A DNA stretch of 64,000 nt from Xanthobacteraceae bacterium (GTDB lineage Bacteria > Pseudomonadota > Alphaproteobacteria > Rhizobiales > Xanthobacteraceae): the NCBI GenBank assembly GCA_019746135.1, contig JAIESI010000004.1:1-64000 (forward strand). Reading direction: 5' to 3'. Each line of letters opens with the position of its first letter. The stretch's first letter is position 1. Positions 45,048-53,560 of the stretch are shown here, in pieces. A program made the translations under genes and the position numbers. The notes below the pieces were generated by a model. That model searched no databases and had not been told where the DNA came from. It saw only the letters and a list, made by a program, of their open reading frames with translations.

Positions 45048-46052
45048 ATGCCGAGCGGTAGGCAGGCCACGCTGCTGGTGTGGTTTGTCGGCCTTGCCGT
45101 GCTGGTCGGGCTGACGGTCTGGTACGGCGCGGACCACGTCGGCCAGGCCGTCATCAGCACCGGATGGGCGGCGCTTTGGGTGATCGTCATCCGTGCCGTC
45201 GCCGTGGCGGTCGCGGGCGGCGGATGGTGGCTGCTGTTTCCGCGCGACATCAGGCCCTCGGTCGGGATCTGCGTCGGGCTCCGCTTTGTGCGCGAAGGCG
45301 CCAATGCGCTGCTGCCGCTCGCGCAGATCGGCGGCGACTTCATCGGCGCGCGGTGCCTGGCGCTGCGTGGCGTGCGCGGCACGATCGCAGCCGCGAGCGT
45401 CATCGTCGACGTGCTGCTGCAGGCGGGCAGCCAGTTGATCTTCGCGCTGGTCGGGCTTGTCCTGCTGATCGCCGTCGGCGGCAACGCGCTGATCGTCTGG
45501 CCGATCGCCATCGGCCTGGCGCTGGCGCTGCCGCTGCTCGGCGGCTTCCTGCTGATCCAGGGCGAGCGCGGCCAGCGCCTGGTCAAATCCCTGCTGGGGC
45601 TGGTCACCGCCGGCCGCGAATGGCTGGTGTTCGGCGCGATCGACGATCTGTTTGCGCGGCTCGATGCGTTCTACGCCTATCATCGCGGGCTGATCCAAAG
45701 CCTGCTCTGGCACCTCGGCGGCTGGTTCGTCGGCGCGCTCGAAGTCTGGGTCGTGCTGAGGTTCATGGGCTACGACATCGACTTCGGCGACGCGGTGCTG
45801 ATCGAAAGCCTGATGCATGCGGTGCGGGGCGCGGCCTTCGCGGTGCCCGGCGCGCTCGGCGCGCAGGAGGGCGGCCTCATCGTCCTTTGCGCGATCTTCG
45901 GCGTGCCGCCGGGAGCGGCGCTCGCGCTGTCGCTGGTCAAGCGTCTGCCCGATCTGGTCCTCGGCGTGCCGGGCCTCGTCGCCTGGCAGGCGATGGAGGG
46001 CTGGCATTTTCACGCCCGTGGCCGCGCGAAAGATCAGAACGAGAGAGCGTGA
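45048..46052 (+). CDS. hpnL: Hopanoid-associated membrane protein HpnL
   Basis: 334 residues with about eight hydrophobic segments. The sequence fits the lysylphosphatidylglycerol-synthase membrane-region family, as seen in FVREGANALLPLAQIGGDFIGARCL and SLMHAVRGAAFAVPGALGAQEGGL. The HpnL branch occurs in hopanoid clusters. It leads hpnI, hpnJ and hpnK here with short gaps, which supports the name. It may take part in moving hopanoids across membranes; this is not proven. Confidence 0.88.
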   Translation: MPSGRQATLLVWFVGLAVLVGLTVWYGADHVGQAVISTGWAALWVIVIRAVAVAVAGGGWWLLFPRDIRPSVGICVGLRFVREGANALLPLAQIGGDFIGARCLALRGVRGTIAAASVIVDVLLQAGSQLIFALVGLVLLIAVGGNALIVWPIAIGLALALPLLGGFLLIQGERGQRLVKSLLGLVTAGREWLVFGAIDDLFARLDAFYAYHRGLIQSLLWHLGGWFVGALEVWVVLRFMGYDIDFGDAVLIESLMHAVRGAAFAVPGALGAQEGGLIVLCAIFGVPPGAALALSLVKRLPDLVLGVPGLVAWQAMEGWHFHARGRAKDQNERA

Positions 46053-46058
46053 GGCACG

Positions 46059-47219
46059 ATGCTGCTCGACGCCCTGCTGATCCTGCTGTTTGCGGCCGCA
46101 GCGGCGGGCTGCCTGTACATGATCGTGGCGGCTTCGCTTGCGCCGCCGTCGGCACAGCCGGTGCGCTCGACCGGCCGCGCCGAGCCCGCGGTGACGCTGC
46201 TCAAGCCGCTGCACGGTGACGAGACCGGCCTGTACGAAAATCTGGCGTCGTTCTGCGACCAGGCCTATTCCGGCCCGGTGCAGATCGTGTTCGGCGTGGC
46301 GCGGGCGGACGATCCGGCCATTGCCGCGGTCGAGCGGCTGCGCCGGGAGTTTCCCGGAAGGACGATCGAGCTTGTGATCGACGCGACGGTCTTCGGCACC
46401 AATCCGAAGGTGTCGAACCTGATCAACATGAGCCGGCTGATCGCGCACGACATCGTCGTCATCGCCGACAGCGACATCCGCGTGCGGCCCGATTACCTGT
46501 CGCGCATCGTCTCGGCGCTCGAGCAGCGCGGCGGCGTGGTCACCGTGCCGTATTACGGCATCGCCACCGGCAGCCTGTGGTCGCGGCTCGCCGCGATGAG
46601 CATCGAAGGCCACTTTCTGTCCGGCGTGCTGGTCGGCTCGCGCTTTGCGCTGTCGCGGCCGTGCCTCGGCTCGACCATCGCGCTCACTCGGCAATCGCTC
46701 GTGGCCATCGGCGGCTTCGAAGCGATCGCCGATTGCCTCGCCGACGACTACGCGATCGGCGAGTTGATCACCGCGCGCGGCGAGCCGGTGTCGCTGCTGC
46801 CGTTTGCGGTCGGCCATGTCTGCGACGAGCGGTCGTTTGCCCAATTGTGGCGGCACGAGCTGCGCTGGGCGATGACCATCCGCGGCATCGACCCGGTCGG
46901 ATATCTCGGCTGGTCGGTCTCGCATGCATTCCCGCTGGCGCTGATCGCGCTCGCCATTGGCGGCGGGGAGGTGGCGGTGTTCCTGGCCGCGGCGGCGCTC
47001 GCCTGTCGCGGGCTTCTCATTTATGCCATCGAGCGCGGCTACGGCCTGCCGCCGCGGCCGTATTGGCTCATTCCATTGCGTGATTTATTGTCGTTTGCGG
47101 TGTTCGTTGCCGGATTTGTCTCCCGCGATGTGCGCTGGAGGGGGCACCGGTTCAAGCTCGAGTCCGAAGGCATCCTGATACCCGACCAATTTCCTGAACG
47201 GAGACCGCCCTCGCCATGA
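46059..47219 (+). CDS. hpnI: Hopanoid glycosyltransferase HpnI
   Basis: 386 residues. An N-terminal membrane helix, a GT2-type catalytic domain similar to ceramide glucosyltransferase, and C-terminal membrane helices. Motifs are VTLLKPLHGDETGLYENLAS, VVIADSDIRVRPDYL (D-x-D), LADDYAIGELI and the R-W motif in HELRWAMTIRG. HpnI adds N-acetylglucosamine to bacteriohopanetetrol. It starts six bases after hpnL and its stop overlaps hpnJ (ATGA). Confidence 0.93.
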   Translation: MLLDALLILLFAAAAAGCLYMIVAASLAPPSAQPVRSTGRAEPAVTLLKPLHGDETGLYENLASFCDQAYSGPVQIVFGVARADDPAIAAVERLRREFPGRTIELVIDATVFGTNPKVSNLINMSRLIAHDIVVIADSDIRVRPDYLSRIVSALEQRGGVVTVPYYGIATGSLWSRLAAMSIEGHFLSGVLVGSRFALSRPCLGSTIALTRQSLVAIGGFEAIADCLADDYAIGELITARGEPVSLLPFAVGHVCDERSFAQLWRHELRWAMTIRGIDPVGYLGWSVSHAFPLALIALAIGGGEVAVFLAAAALACRGLLIYAIERGYGLPPRPYWLIPLRDLLSFAVFVAGFVSRDVRWRGHRFKLESEGILIPDQFPERRPPSP

Positions 47220-48646
47220 TGAGGACCCTGTTTCTTCAAGCGCCGTCCTTTGAAGGCTTCGATGGCGGAGCGGGCGCGCGCTATCAGAACCGGCGCGAGA
47301 TCAAGTCGTTCTGGTATCCGACCTGGCTCGCCCAGCCGGCCGCCATGGTCGAGGGCTCGAAGCTGATCGACGCGCCGCCGCACCGGCTGTCGCTCGCCGA
47401 CGTGCTGCCGCAGGTCAAGGACCGCGATCTCGTCGTGCTGCACACCTCGACGCCGTCGTTCTCCTCGGACGTGAAGACCGTCCGGGCGCTGAAGGCCGCC
47501 AACCCGAACCTGAAGATCGGCATGATCGGCGCCAAGGTCGCGGTCGATGCCGCGGGCTCGCTGCAGGCCTGCGAGGAGCTCGATTTCGTCGCCCGCAACG
47601 AGTTCGACTTCACCATCAAGGAGGTCGCCGAAGGCCGCGAGCTTGCGAGCATCAAGGGACTTTCCTACCGCGGGCGCGACGGCCGCATCGTCCACAACGA
47701 CGAGCGCGCGCTCCTGCACAACATGGACGAGCTGCCGTTCGTCTCGCCGGTCTACAAGCGCGACCTCAAGATCGAGAACTACTTCATCGGCTATCTGCGG
47801 CACCCGTATCTGTCGTTCTACACCGGGCGCGGCTGCAAATCGCGCTGCACCTTCTGCCTGTGGCCGCAGACCGTCGGCGGGCACCTCTATCGCACGCGCA
47901 GCGTCGGCCACGTCATCGACGAGCTGAAATACGCCAAGGAGGCGTTCCCGCAGGTCAAGGAGGTGTTCTTCGACGACGACACGCTGACCGACAACCTGCC
48001 GCGCGTCGAGGAGCTCGCGCGCGAGATCGGCAAGCTCGGCATCACCTGGGCCTGCAACGCCAAGGGCAACGTGCCGCGCAAGACGCTCGAGGTGCTGGCC
48101 GACAACGGCTGCCGGCTGTTCGTGGTCGGCTACGAGTCCGGCAACCAGAAGATCCTGCACAACATCAAGAAGGGCATGCTGGTCGACGTGGCGAAGAAGT
48201 TCACCAGGGACTGCCACGAGCTCGGCATCAAGATCCACGGCACCTTCATTCTCGGCCTGCCGGGCGAGACCAAGGAGACGATCCAGGAGACCATCAAGTT
48301 CGCGACCGAGATCAATCCGCACACCATCCAGATCTCGCTCGCCGCGCCGTATCCCGGCACGCACCTCTTCAAGGAGGCGAAGGAGAACGGCTGGTTCGAC
48401 ACCAACAACGCCGACCTGGTCGACGAGAACGGCATCCAGATCGCGCCGCTGCACTATCCGCACCTGAGCCACAACGAGATCTTCCACTCGGTCGAGGACT
48501 TCTACAAAAAGTTCTACTTCCGCGCGCCGAAGATCGCCGCGATCGTCAATGAGATGATCCGCTCGCCGCAAATGATGAAGCGGCGGCTGCGCGAGGGCGT
48601 CGAGTTCTTCCAGTTCCTCAAAGAGCGGCGCGAGGCGGCGCTCTGA
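47216..48646 (+). CDS. hpnJ: Hopanoid radical-SAM protein HpnJ
   Basis: 476 residues. An N-terminal B12-binding-like domain (about 1-170) precedes the radical SAM core with GRGCKSRCTFCLWPQ, whose cysteines are at about 206, 210 and 213 (C-x3-C-x2-C). HpnJ converts the glucosamine-bearing side chain into the cyclitol ether by ring contraction. The C-terminus includes ISLAAPYPGTHLFKEAKENGWFD. The gene overlaps hpnI by four bases. Its stop overlaps the proposed CTG start of hpnK. Confidence 0.95.
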   Translation: MMRTLFLQAPSFEGFDGGAGARYQNRREIKSFWYPTWLAQPAAMVEGSKLIDAPPHRLSLADVLPQVKDRDLVVLHTSTPSFSSDVKTVRALKAANPNLKIGMIGAKVAVDAAGSLQACEELDFVARNEFDFTIKEVAEGRELASIKGLSYRGRDGRIVHNDERALLHNMDELPFVSPVYKRDLKIENYFIGYLRHPYLSFYTGRGCKSRCTFCLWPQTVGGHLYRTRSVGHVIDELKYAKEAFPQVKEVFFDDDTLTDNLPRVEELAREIGKLGITWACNAKGNVPRKTLEVLADNGCRLFVVGYESGNQKILHNIKKGMLVDVAKKFTRDCHELGIKIHGTFILGLPGETKETIQETIKFATEINPHTIQISLAAPYPGTHLFKEAKENGWFDTNNADLVDENGIQIAPLHYPHLSHNEIFHSVEDFYKKFYFRAPKIAAIVNEMIRSPQMMKRRLREGVEFFQFLKERREAAL

Positions 48647-49476
48647 AGCGACTGGTCGTCACCGCCGACGACTTTGGCCTCGCTAGAGAGGTCAACGAAG
48701 CCATCGAGATCGCGCATCGCGACGGCATTCTCACCGCCGCAAGCCTGATGGTGGCGGGCGCGGCCGCGGGCGACGCGGTCGCGCGCGCCAAGCGGCTGCC
48801 GAAGCTGCGGGTCGGGCTTCACGTCGTGCTGATCGAGGCGGCACCGATGCTGCCGCCGGAGCAACTGCCCGATCTGGTCGACGGCTCCGGCCGTTTCCGC
48901 ACCGACATGGCGCGGCTCGGCTTCGACATCTTCGCAAGGCGCGCGGCGCGGCAGCAGCTCGCCGCCGAGGTCGAGGCGCAGTTCAAGGCCTACGCTGCGA
49001 CCGGCCTGCCGCTCGATCACGTCAACGCCCATAAGCACTTCCACCTGCATCCGACCATCGCCGGCACGATCATCGCGATCGGCCGCAGCTTCGGCATGAC
49101 GGCGCTGCGGGTGCCGGTCGAGCCGCGCGCGGTGATTGCGCAGGTCGAGCGCGCGCCTGTCGGGCTGTCATGGGTGACCGGGCCCTATGCGGCGCTGCTC
49201 GGCCACGCGGCGCGGCGGGCGGGGTTGAAAACGCCCGATGCGGTGTTCGGGCTTGCGTGGTCGGGGGCGATGACTGAGCCGCGCATTGCAGGCGTGCTGC
49301 AGCGGCTGCCGGACGGCTTGAGCGAGCTCTACACGCATCCCGGCACGGCCGGCGGCTTTCCCGGCCACGCGCCGGGCTATCGCTACGCCGACGAGCTTGC
49401 GGCGCTCACGTCACCCGAGGTGATCGCGGCGGCAAAGCGCGGCGACATCGCGCTCGGCGGTTATGGCGATTTCTAA
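48643..49476 (+). CDS. hpnK: Hopanoid N-acetylglucosamine deacetylase HpnK, probable CTG start
   Basis: 277 residues if translation starts at CTG 48643, which overlaps the hpnJ stop (CTGA) and has GAGG seven bases upstream. The reading frame encodes the conserved YdjC-family N-terminus KRLVVTADDFGLAREVNEA, including the metal-binding Asp pair, but has no ATG, GTG or TTG until ATG 48748, which would remove that motif. Other ligands are DHVNAHKHFHLHP (about 125). HpnK removes acetyl from the hopanoid-linked GlcNAc after HpnI. Non-canonical initiation is inference. Confidence 0.85.
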   Translation: MKRLVVTADDFGLAREVNEAIEIAHRDGILTAASLMVAGAAAGDAVARAKRLPKLRVGLHVVLIEAAPMLPPEQLPDLVDGSGRFRTDMARLGFDIFARRAARQQLAAEVEAQFKAYAATGLPLDHVNAHKHFHLHPTIAGTIIAIGRSFGMTALRVPVEPRAVIAQVERAPVGLSWVTGPYAALLGHAARRAGLKTPDAVFGLAWSGAMTEPRIAGVLQRLPDGLSELYTHPGTAGGFPGHAPGYRYADELAALTSPEVIAAAKRGDIALGGYGDF

Positions 49477-49934
49477 CCGCGTCGTGCACCAGCGGAAAAT
49501 CTCGAAAAGCGTAAGGTGGGCAAAGCCGCCAACCGGTCCGCGCGAAGCGCGGCCCGATGACAGGCTCCGCGGCGTGCCCACGTCGTTACGAAAACACCGT
49601 GGTGAAGCGCCGCAAGGCGCGCCGGCCTACGTCACTGGCCGGCAGTCCCTTCCGCTGAAGGGACTGGCCTGACCGGACGCGCAGGCACCGCACCTGCATC
49701 TGCCAATGGCTCCCACCGGTTGGGCCCCTCTACTAAGCAGGATGAAGAGAACAAATATCGAACAAAAAGCAGGAGTCAACCCACGGCAAACCGCGGCTGG
49801 GACTTCAGCACGCGGTGCGGTTGGCGAACAGGGAACCTGGGTATCCGCCATGGGTTGTGCGGGCAGCCATGCCGAAAGGCAGCGTCGGCGTCGCCCGCCT
49901 ATGGCCGCCGACGGCAATCAGCAGGAGTGGAACC
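49477..49934. other. Intergenic region with inverted repeats
   Basis: 458 bases with no convincing gene. GTGGGCA (49516-49522) and TGCCCAC (49575-49581) flank an inner CCGCGC/GCGCGG hairpin (about 49538-49552), which resembles a degenerate dispersed repeat of Bradyrhizobium relatives. CAGTCCCTT/AAGGGACTG (49643-49651/49658-49666) is a perfect 9-bp hairpin that may end the hpn transcript. The last 200 bases are less GC-rich in places (about 49740-49790) and probably hold the promoter of the DUF1236 gene. Confidence 0.5.
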
Positions 49935-50921
49935 ATGAAAGCGTGGTGGCTCACCGCAGCAGTCGTTGCGGCGCTGGCCTCCGTCTTGACGGCGGTGCAG
50001 GCGCAACAGGGGCAAGTCCCGGAGTCGGACACGACGCAATTCCTGTCGCCCGAGCCCATGCAGCCCCGCTCGGTGCCGACCCAAACGTTCCGTCGCCCGG
50101 GCGAACAGCCGCGGGAGGTCGAGCAGGCAACCCCGCAGCCGGTCCCGAAGCAAGCCGCGCGCAAGCGCACCCGCACCGTCACCACCGGCCAGGCGACCCG
50201 ACCGACGTCGAGCGTGAGCCGACGGGCACGGCGCGCACCGAGCGCGAACCTGCGGGGGCGTGCGATGTCGCAATACGCGCAGGCCCGCACCGCGGCGCGT
50301 CGAGCGGCGCTTGGCGCGGCGATCGTCATGCCGACCGAGCCGCAGCGGGCGAGCCTCAGCGCGGGCTTCGACGCGTACATCACGCGCATGAACATCTGGT
50401 CGCGGGCGCCCTGGGAGTTTCCCGCCACGGTCGGCGGCCTCGTGCCGGGATGGGTCCAGGTCTACGGTGTGCCGTCGGAAATCGTCGCGATCTATCCGGC
50501 GTTGGCCGGCAACGAATTTCTGCTGGTCGGCGACGACGTCGTGATCCTCGAGCCGGGCACCCGGCGGATCGTGGCGATGCTTTCGCGTACCAGCGGCGCC
50601 TATGTGGCGGAGCGCGCCGCGCCGCCGGTGACCGCGGTGCCGACCACCACCGGTGTGGCACCGCCGGAAGACCGCATCAGGCTCAGCCGCGCGCAGATCG
50701 CCGCCATCCGCACGGTGTTGCGGCAACGGGAATGCCGCTATGGACGGCGCGCCAATTTCTTGATCGGCGATCCGGTGCCGGGCACCGCGCTGCTTTGCGA
50801 CTTTCCGGAGCGCGTGATCGCGGCGGTGCCGGACATCGAAGGCTACCGCTTCATCACACGCGGCAATGCGGTCGTGGTGGTCGATCCGGTGAGCGGTCAG
50901 GTCGTCAGCGTGGTACGCTAG
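49935..50921 (+). CDS. DUF1236-domain secreted protein
   Basis: 328 residues from the ATG at 49935 (AGGAG seven bases upstream). A signal peptide (MKAWWLTAAVVAALASVLTAVQA) is followed by a Pro/Arg-rich basic region (about 30-125) that may contact peptidoglycan or nucleic acid. Two similar beta-rich units end in LLVGDDVVILEPGTRRIVAML and YRFITRGNAVVVVDPVSGQVV, matching DUF1236. Envelope role likely but unknown. It is convergent with hpnA. Confidence 0.75.
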   Translation: MKAWWLTAAVVAALASVLTAVQAQQGQVPESDTTQFLSPEPMQPRSVPTQTFRRPGEQPREVEQATPQPVPKQAARKRTRTVTTGQATRPTSSVSRRARRAPSANLRGRAMSQYAQARTAARRAALGAAIVMPTEPQRASLSAGFDAYITRMNIWSRAPWEFPATVGGLVPGWVQVYGVPSEIVAIYPALAGNEFLLVGDDVVILEPGTRRIVAMLSRTSGAYVAERAAPPVTAVPTTTGVAPPEDRIRLSRAQIAAIRTVLRQRECRYGRRANFLIGDPVPGTALLCDFPERVIAAVPDIEGYRFITRGNAVVVVDPVSGQVVSVVR

Positions 50922-50939
50922 TTAAGCCAGCGATGAGGC

Positions 50940-50957
50940 TCCCCACTTTCGTGGGGA
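50940..50957. terminator. Short hairpin between convergent genes
   Basis: TCCCCAC (50940-50946), loop TTTC, GTGGGGA (50951-50957). Lies between the DUF1236 gene and hpnA stops. No T-run, so the terminator role is tentative. Confidence 0.5.
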
Positions 50958-50989
50958 CGAACGGAGTGAGCCGGGCCAAGCCAAACTCA

Positions 50990-52021
50990 TCACGCTCTAG
51001 CCGGCCGCAGGTCGCGCGGCCGCTTGATGTAGCCCGCGGTCGAAAACCAGTCGATCGCGTCGACCAGGCCGTCGCGGTAGGGCCGCGACGAATAGCCGAG
51101 CTCGCGACGCGCCTTGGTGTCGTCGAAGTGCATGTGGTAGCGCGCCAAGCGCAGCCCATCGACGGTGGCGAACGGCTCGCGGCCGGTAAAGCGGGCGACG
51201 AACTCCGCGCCAAAGGCGATCGGATAGAGGGCGGCGCGCGGCAGCCGCATCAGCGGCGGCCGGCCGCCGACGATCCAGGCGATTTCGGTCAGCACCTGGC
51301 GCAGCGTCACGTTCTCGCCGCCGAGGATATAGCGCTCGCCGATCCTGCCGTGGCGCAGCGCCGCGAGGTGGCCCGCGGCGACGTCATCGACATGGGCAAA
51401 GTTGAGGCCGGTGTCGACGAAGGCCGGCATCCGCCCCGAGGCCGCCTCGACGATGATGCGCCCCGTGGGCGTCGGCCGCACGTCGCGCGGGCCGATCGGC
51501 GTCGACGGGTTGACGATGACGGCGGGCAGGCCGTCGAGCGCCATCTCCGCGACCACGTCCTCGGCCATCACCTTGCTGCGCTTGTAGGCGCCGACCGCGG
51601 CATCCGCCGGCAGCCGCCGCGTCTCGTCGGCGAGGCCGCCATCGCGCAGGTCGAAGGTCGCAACCGAGCTGGTATAGACCACCCGCTCGACGCCGGCGTT
51701 CTCCGCCTCCTCCATGACGATGCGGGTGCCGTCGACATTGGCGTTGATGATGTCGGCCGGCGAGGGCGCCCAGAGCCGGTAATCGGCGGCGGTGTGGACG
51801 AGATAGCGCGCGCCGCGCATCGCGGCCGCGACCGAGGCGCGGTCGCGGATGTCGCCGACGAACACCTCGTCGGCCGGATTGATGTTGGTGCGCGGGCTCG
51901 AGGCGCGCACCAGAACACGGACGCCGAAGCCGTCGCGGCGCAGCGCTGCGGCCACGGCCGCGCCGAGGAAGCCGCTCGCGCCTGTCACCAGGACAGGGTC
52001 ACCGGCCGAACGTGGCGCCAT
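50990..52021 (-). CDS. hpnA: Hopanoid-associated sugar epimerase HpnA
   Basis: 343 residues from the ATG at 52021. NAD(P)-binding extended short-chain dehydrogenase: VLVTGASGFLGAAVAAAL (G-x2-G-x2-G), VFVGDIRDRASV, and YLVHTAADYRLWAPSPADI, a segment very typical of HpnA. The catalytic Y-x3-K is not seen in its usual form: VGAYKRSKVMAED provides Tyr-Lys-Arg-Ser-Lys. HpnA is encoded in hopanoid clusters but its reaction is not fixed. Here it faces the hpnL-I-J-K unit across the DUF1236 gene. Confidence 0.9.
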   Translation of the reverse strand: MAPRSAGDPVLVTGASGFLGAAVAAALRRDGFGVRVLVRASSPRTNINPADEVFVGDIRDRASVAAAMRGARYLVHTAADYRLWAPSPADIINANVDGTRIVMEEAENAGVERVVYTSSVATFDLRDGGLADETRRLPADAAVGAYKRSKVMAEDVVAEMALDGLPAVIVNPSTPIGPRDVRPTPTGRIIVEAASGRMPAFVDTGLNFAHVDDVAAGHLAALRHGRIGERYILGGENVTLRQVLTEIAWIVGGRPPLMRLPRAALYPIAFGAEFVARFTGREPFATVDGLRLARYHMHFDDTKARRELGYSSRPYRDGLVDAIDWFSTAGYIKRPRDLRPARA

Positions 52022-52304
52022 GCAACATCGTCCTCGAAGCGGGGCGTGGCCGGCACCACGGCCCGGGCAGATTATACCGTTGGGGGCGGAGACTTCGCCG
52101 CCCACCAGGCGAAGATTTTCCGCTGTTGCCGGAATTAACATCAGGCGCCGCATATTTTGCAACCGGTCCGGGCCGTTGCAGACCACGAAATCATCCCGCC
52201 ACAATTGCCGTTCCATGCTCTGCCAAAGAACGGGTGACGGGCCGTGCTCCCGGCTTGCCGGGACGGGCCGGAATCCCCAAGGTGTGACGCGGGAAAGGCC
52301 GGGA

Positions 52305-52880
52305 ATGACCGAAGCAGAGCCCAGGGCAGTTCCGATGATCGTCGGCGGGTGCAGATCGCAGTCGGGCCGGGCATGGCAGATGTTTCGGGCCGCGGGCGCG
52401 CTGGCGCTCGTGGTCGCCTGCCCGGGCACCGGTCATGCCGAGCAGCCCGGCGGCGAGCGCGCCGCGACCCACGCGCTACCCCGGCCGCCGGCCTCGATCC
52501 CGCACACCACCGCGAGCGGGCGCCCCGCGATGCGTGAGGCGCAGCCGAAGCCTTTGTCGGATAAGCCTTTGTCGGACAAGCCTTGGTCGCTGGAGGATGC
52601 GCTGCCGGACAACTCGCCGGCCGCGCGCGACCGCCTGAAAGAGACGCCGTCGACGAAGCCGCCGCTCGGCCGGCTGCCGCTGCAGAACGGGTCCGGCACC
52701 ATCGGCTTCGAGACCGAGACCAAGGTGAAGTCGACCGAATTGCCCGACGGCCGCAAGACGCCCGGCGCCGACAGCACCTCGCACCGTCCGCCGACCTATC
52801 TCGGGCTGTCGATCTCGGTGCCGACCAGCAACAATTCGATCATTCCGTCGATTGGGTCGCCGTTCGGGAGGAGCGAGTAG
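52305..52880 (+). CDS. Unknown secreted/low-complexity protein
   Basis: 191 residues from the ATG at 52305 (GGGAAAGG upstream). A hydrophobic segment (about 26-45, FRAAGALALVVACPGTGHA) is probably a signal peptide with a long N-region. The middle has a small tandem repeat (KPLSDKPLSDKPW). The C-terminal part IGFETETKVKSTELPDGRK followed by PPTYLGLSISVPTSNN looks conserved in Bradyrhizobium relatives from memory. Function unknown. It diverges from hpnA. Confidence 0.65.
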   Translation: MTEAEPRAVPMIVGGCRSQSGRAWQMFRAAGALALVVACPGTGHAEQPGGERAATHALPRPPASIPHTTASGRPAMREAQPKPLSDKPLSDKPWSLEDALPDNSPAARDRLKETPSTKPPLGRLPLQNGSGTIGFETETKVKSTELPDGRKTPGADSTSHRPPTYLGLSISVPTSNNSIIPSIGSPFGRSE

Positions 52881-53083
52881 CGGGTTCACATTCGCCCGCT
52901 GTGCGATCAACGTCGGCACCGTAACGACTTTGCGTCGGCCGGTTGCAACTCTCCGATGCAGGCGGTTGGAGTGGCCCCAAATCCCGGGCGCCTTCAATCC
53001 CCCGCGACCGCAGGCCTTGAGAAGCGCTGCCCCTCGCAGAAACCGCAGCAACTTCATTAAGCATCTGGGTCTAGTAAGGTCCC

Positions 53084-53386
53084 GTGAGTATCCGGGACAG
53101 CCACACCGTACTTGAGGCCATGACCATCGCCCTCGTCGCCATGGAGAACAGCCCGTGGCCTGAGAAGATGGACGAAATTCGGAAATATCTGTCCAAGAAC
53201 TACCCGCCGAAATCGATTGCGCTGTATCTGGCAAGAGCCACGATCCGCCTCTATCCGGCGCGCAACAAGCAGGACGTTTTCATCCAGTACGGAATTGCTG
53301 AGCCTGCATTGGTCGAACGCCTGAGCGGTTCGCCAGAGCCCACCAAACCGCTAAAGCGGCCCCAGTGGCGCCGGAAATCAGGATGA
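53084..53386 (+). CDS. Unknown small protein
   Basis: 100 residues from a GTG at 53084 with AAGG upstream; an ATG at 53120 would give 88 residues. It is hydrophilic with helices ENSPWPEKMDEIRKYLSKNY and PPKSIALYLARATIRLYPAR, and a basic tail. I do not recognise a family. The region around it is less GC-rich than average, and a tRNA follows on the other strand, a common place for acquired genes. Confidence 0.5.
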   Translation: MSIRDSHTVLEAMTIALVAMENSPWPEKMDEIRKYLSKNYPPKSIALYLARATIRLYPARNKQDVFIQYGIAEPALVERLSGSPEPTKPLKRPQWRRKSG

Positions 53387-53472
53387 CCGCGGCGAGCGCG
53401 GAATAGCGAATTGCCGCGCGGCAGGCTCGAAACGCGCCGGCTCTGTATCGCTGATGTCACGCGGAAAGTTGA

Positions 53473-53547
53473 TCGGAGCGGCGAGATTCGAACTCGCGAC
53501 CTCCAGTCCCCCAGACTGGTGCGCCAACCCGGCTGCGCTCCGCCCCG
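53473..53547 (-). tRNA. tRNA-Pro (anticodon GGG), unusual 5' part
   Basis: Minus-strand cloverleaf: anticodon arm CCAGT-CTGGGGG-ACTGG (anticodon GGG), T arm GCGAG-TTCGAAT-CTCGC, acceptor 3' strand CGCTCCG plus A73; CCA is not encoded. With GCGC/GCGC as D stem, the 5' acceptor strand is CGGGGCG (one G-U pair) but position 8 is G instead of the nearly universal U. The perfect partner CGGAGCG lies five bases too close to the D arm. The gene may carry a 5-base deletion and be weak or non-functional. Confidence 0.75.
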
Positions 53548-53560
53548 CTGCGCGGCTCAT

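Noticed and set aside
44999-45048. A tRNA-Pro gene after the MerR gene, as I recall in some relatives
   Set aside because: The 48-base gap has no cloverleaf-like sequence.
49463-49672. Small open frame after hpnK
   Set aside because: Consists of repeat-like intergenic sequence with hairpins and no ribosome site.
49706-52138. Plus-strand open frame of 810 codons over the DUF1236 and hpnA genes
   Set aside because: Out of frame with the DUF1236 gene and antisense to hpnA; no recognisable domain.
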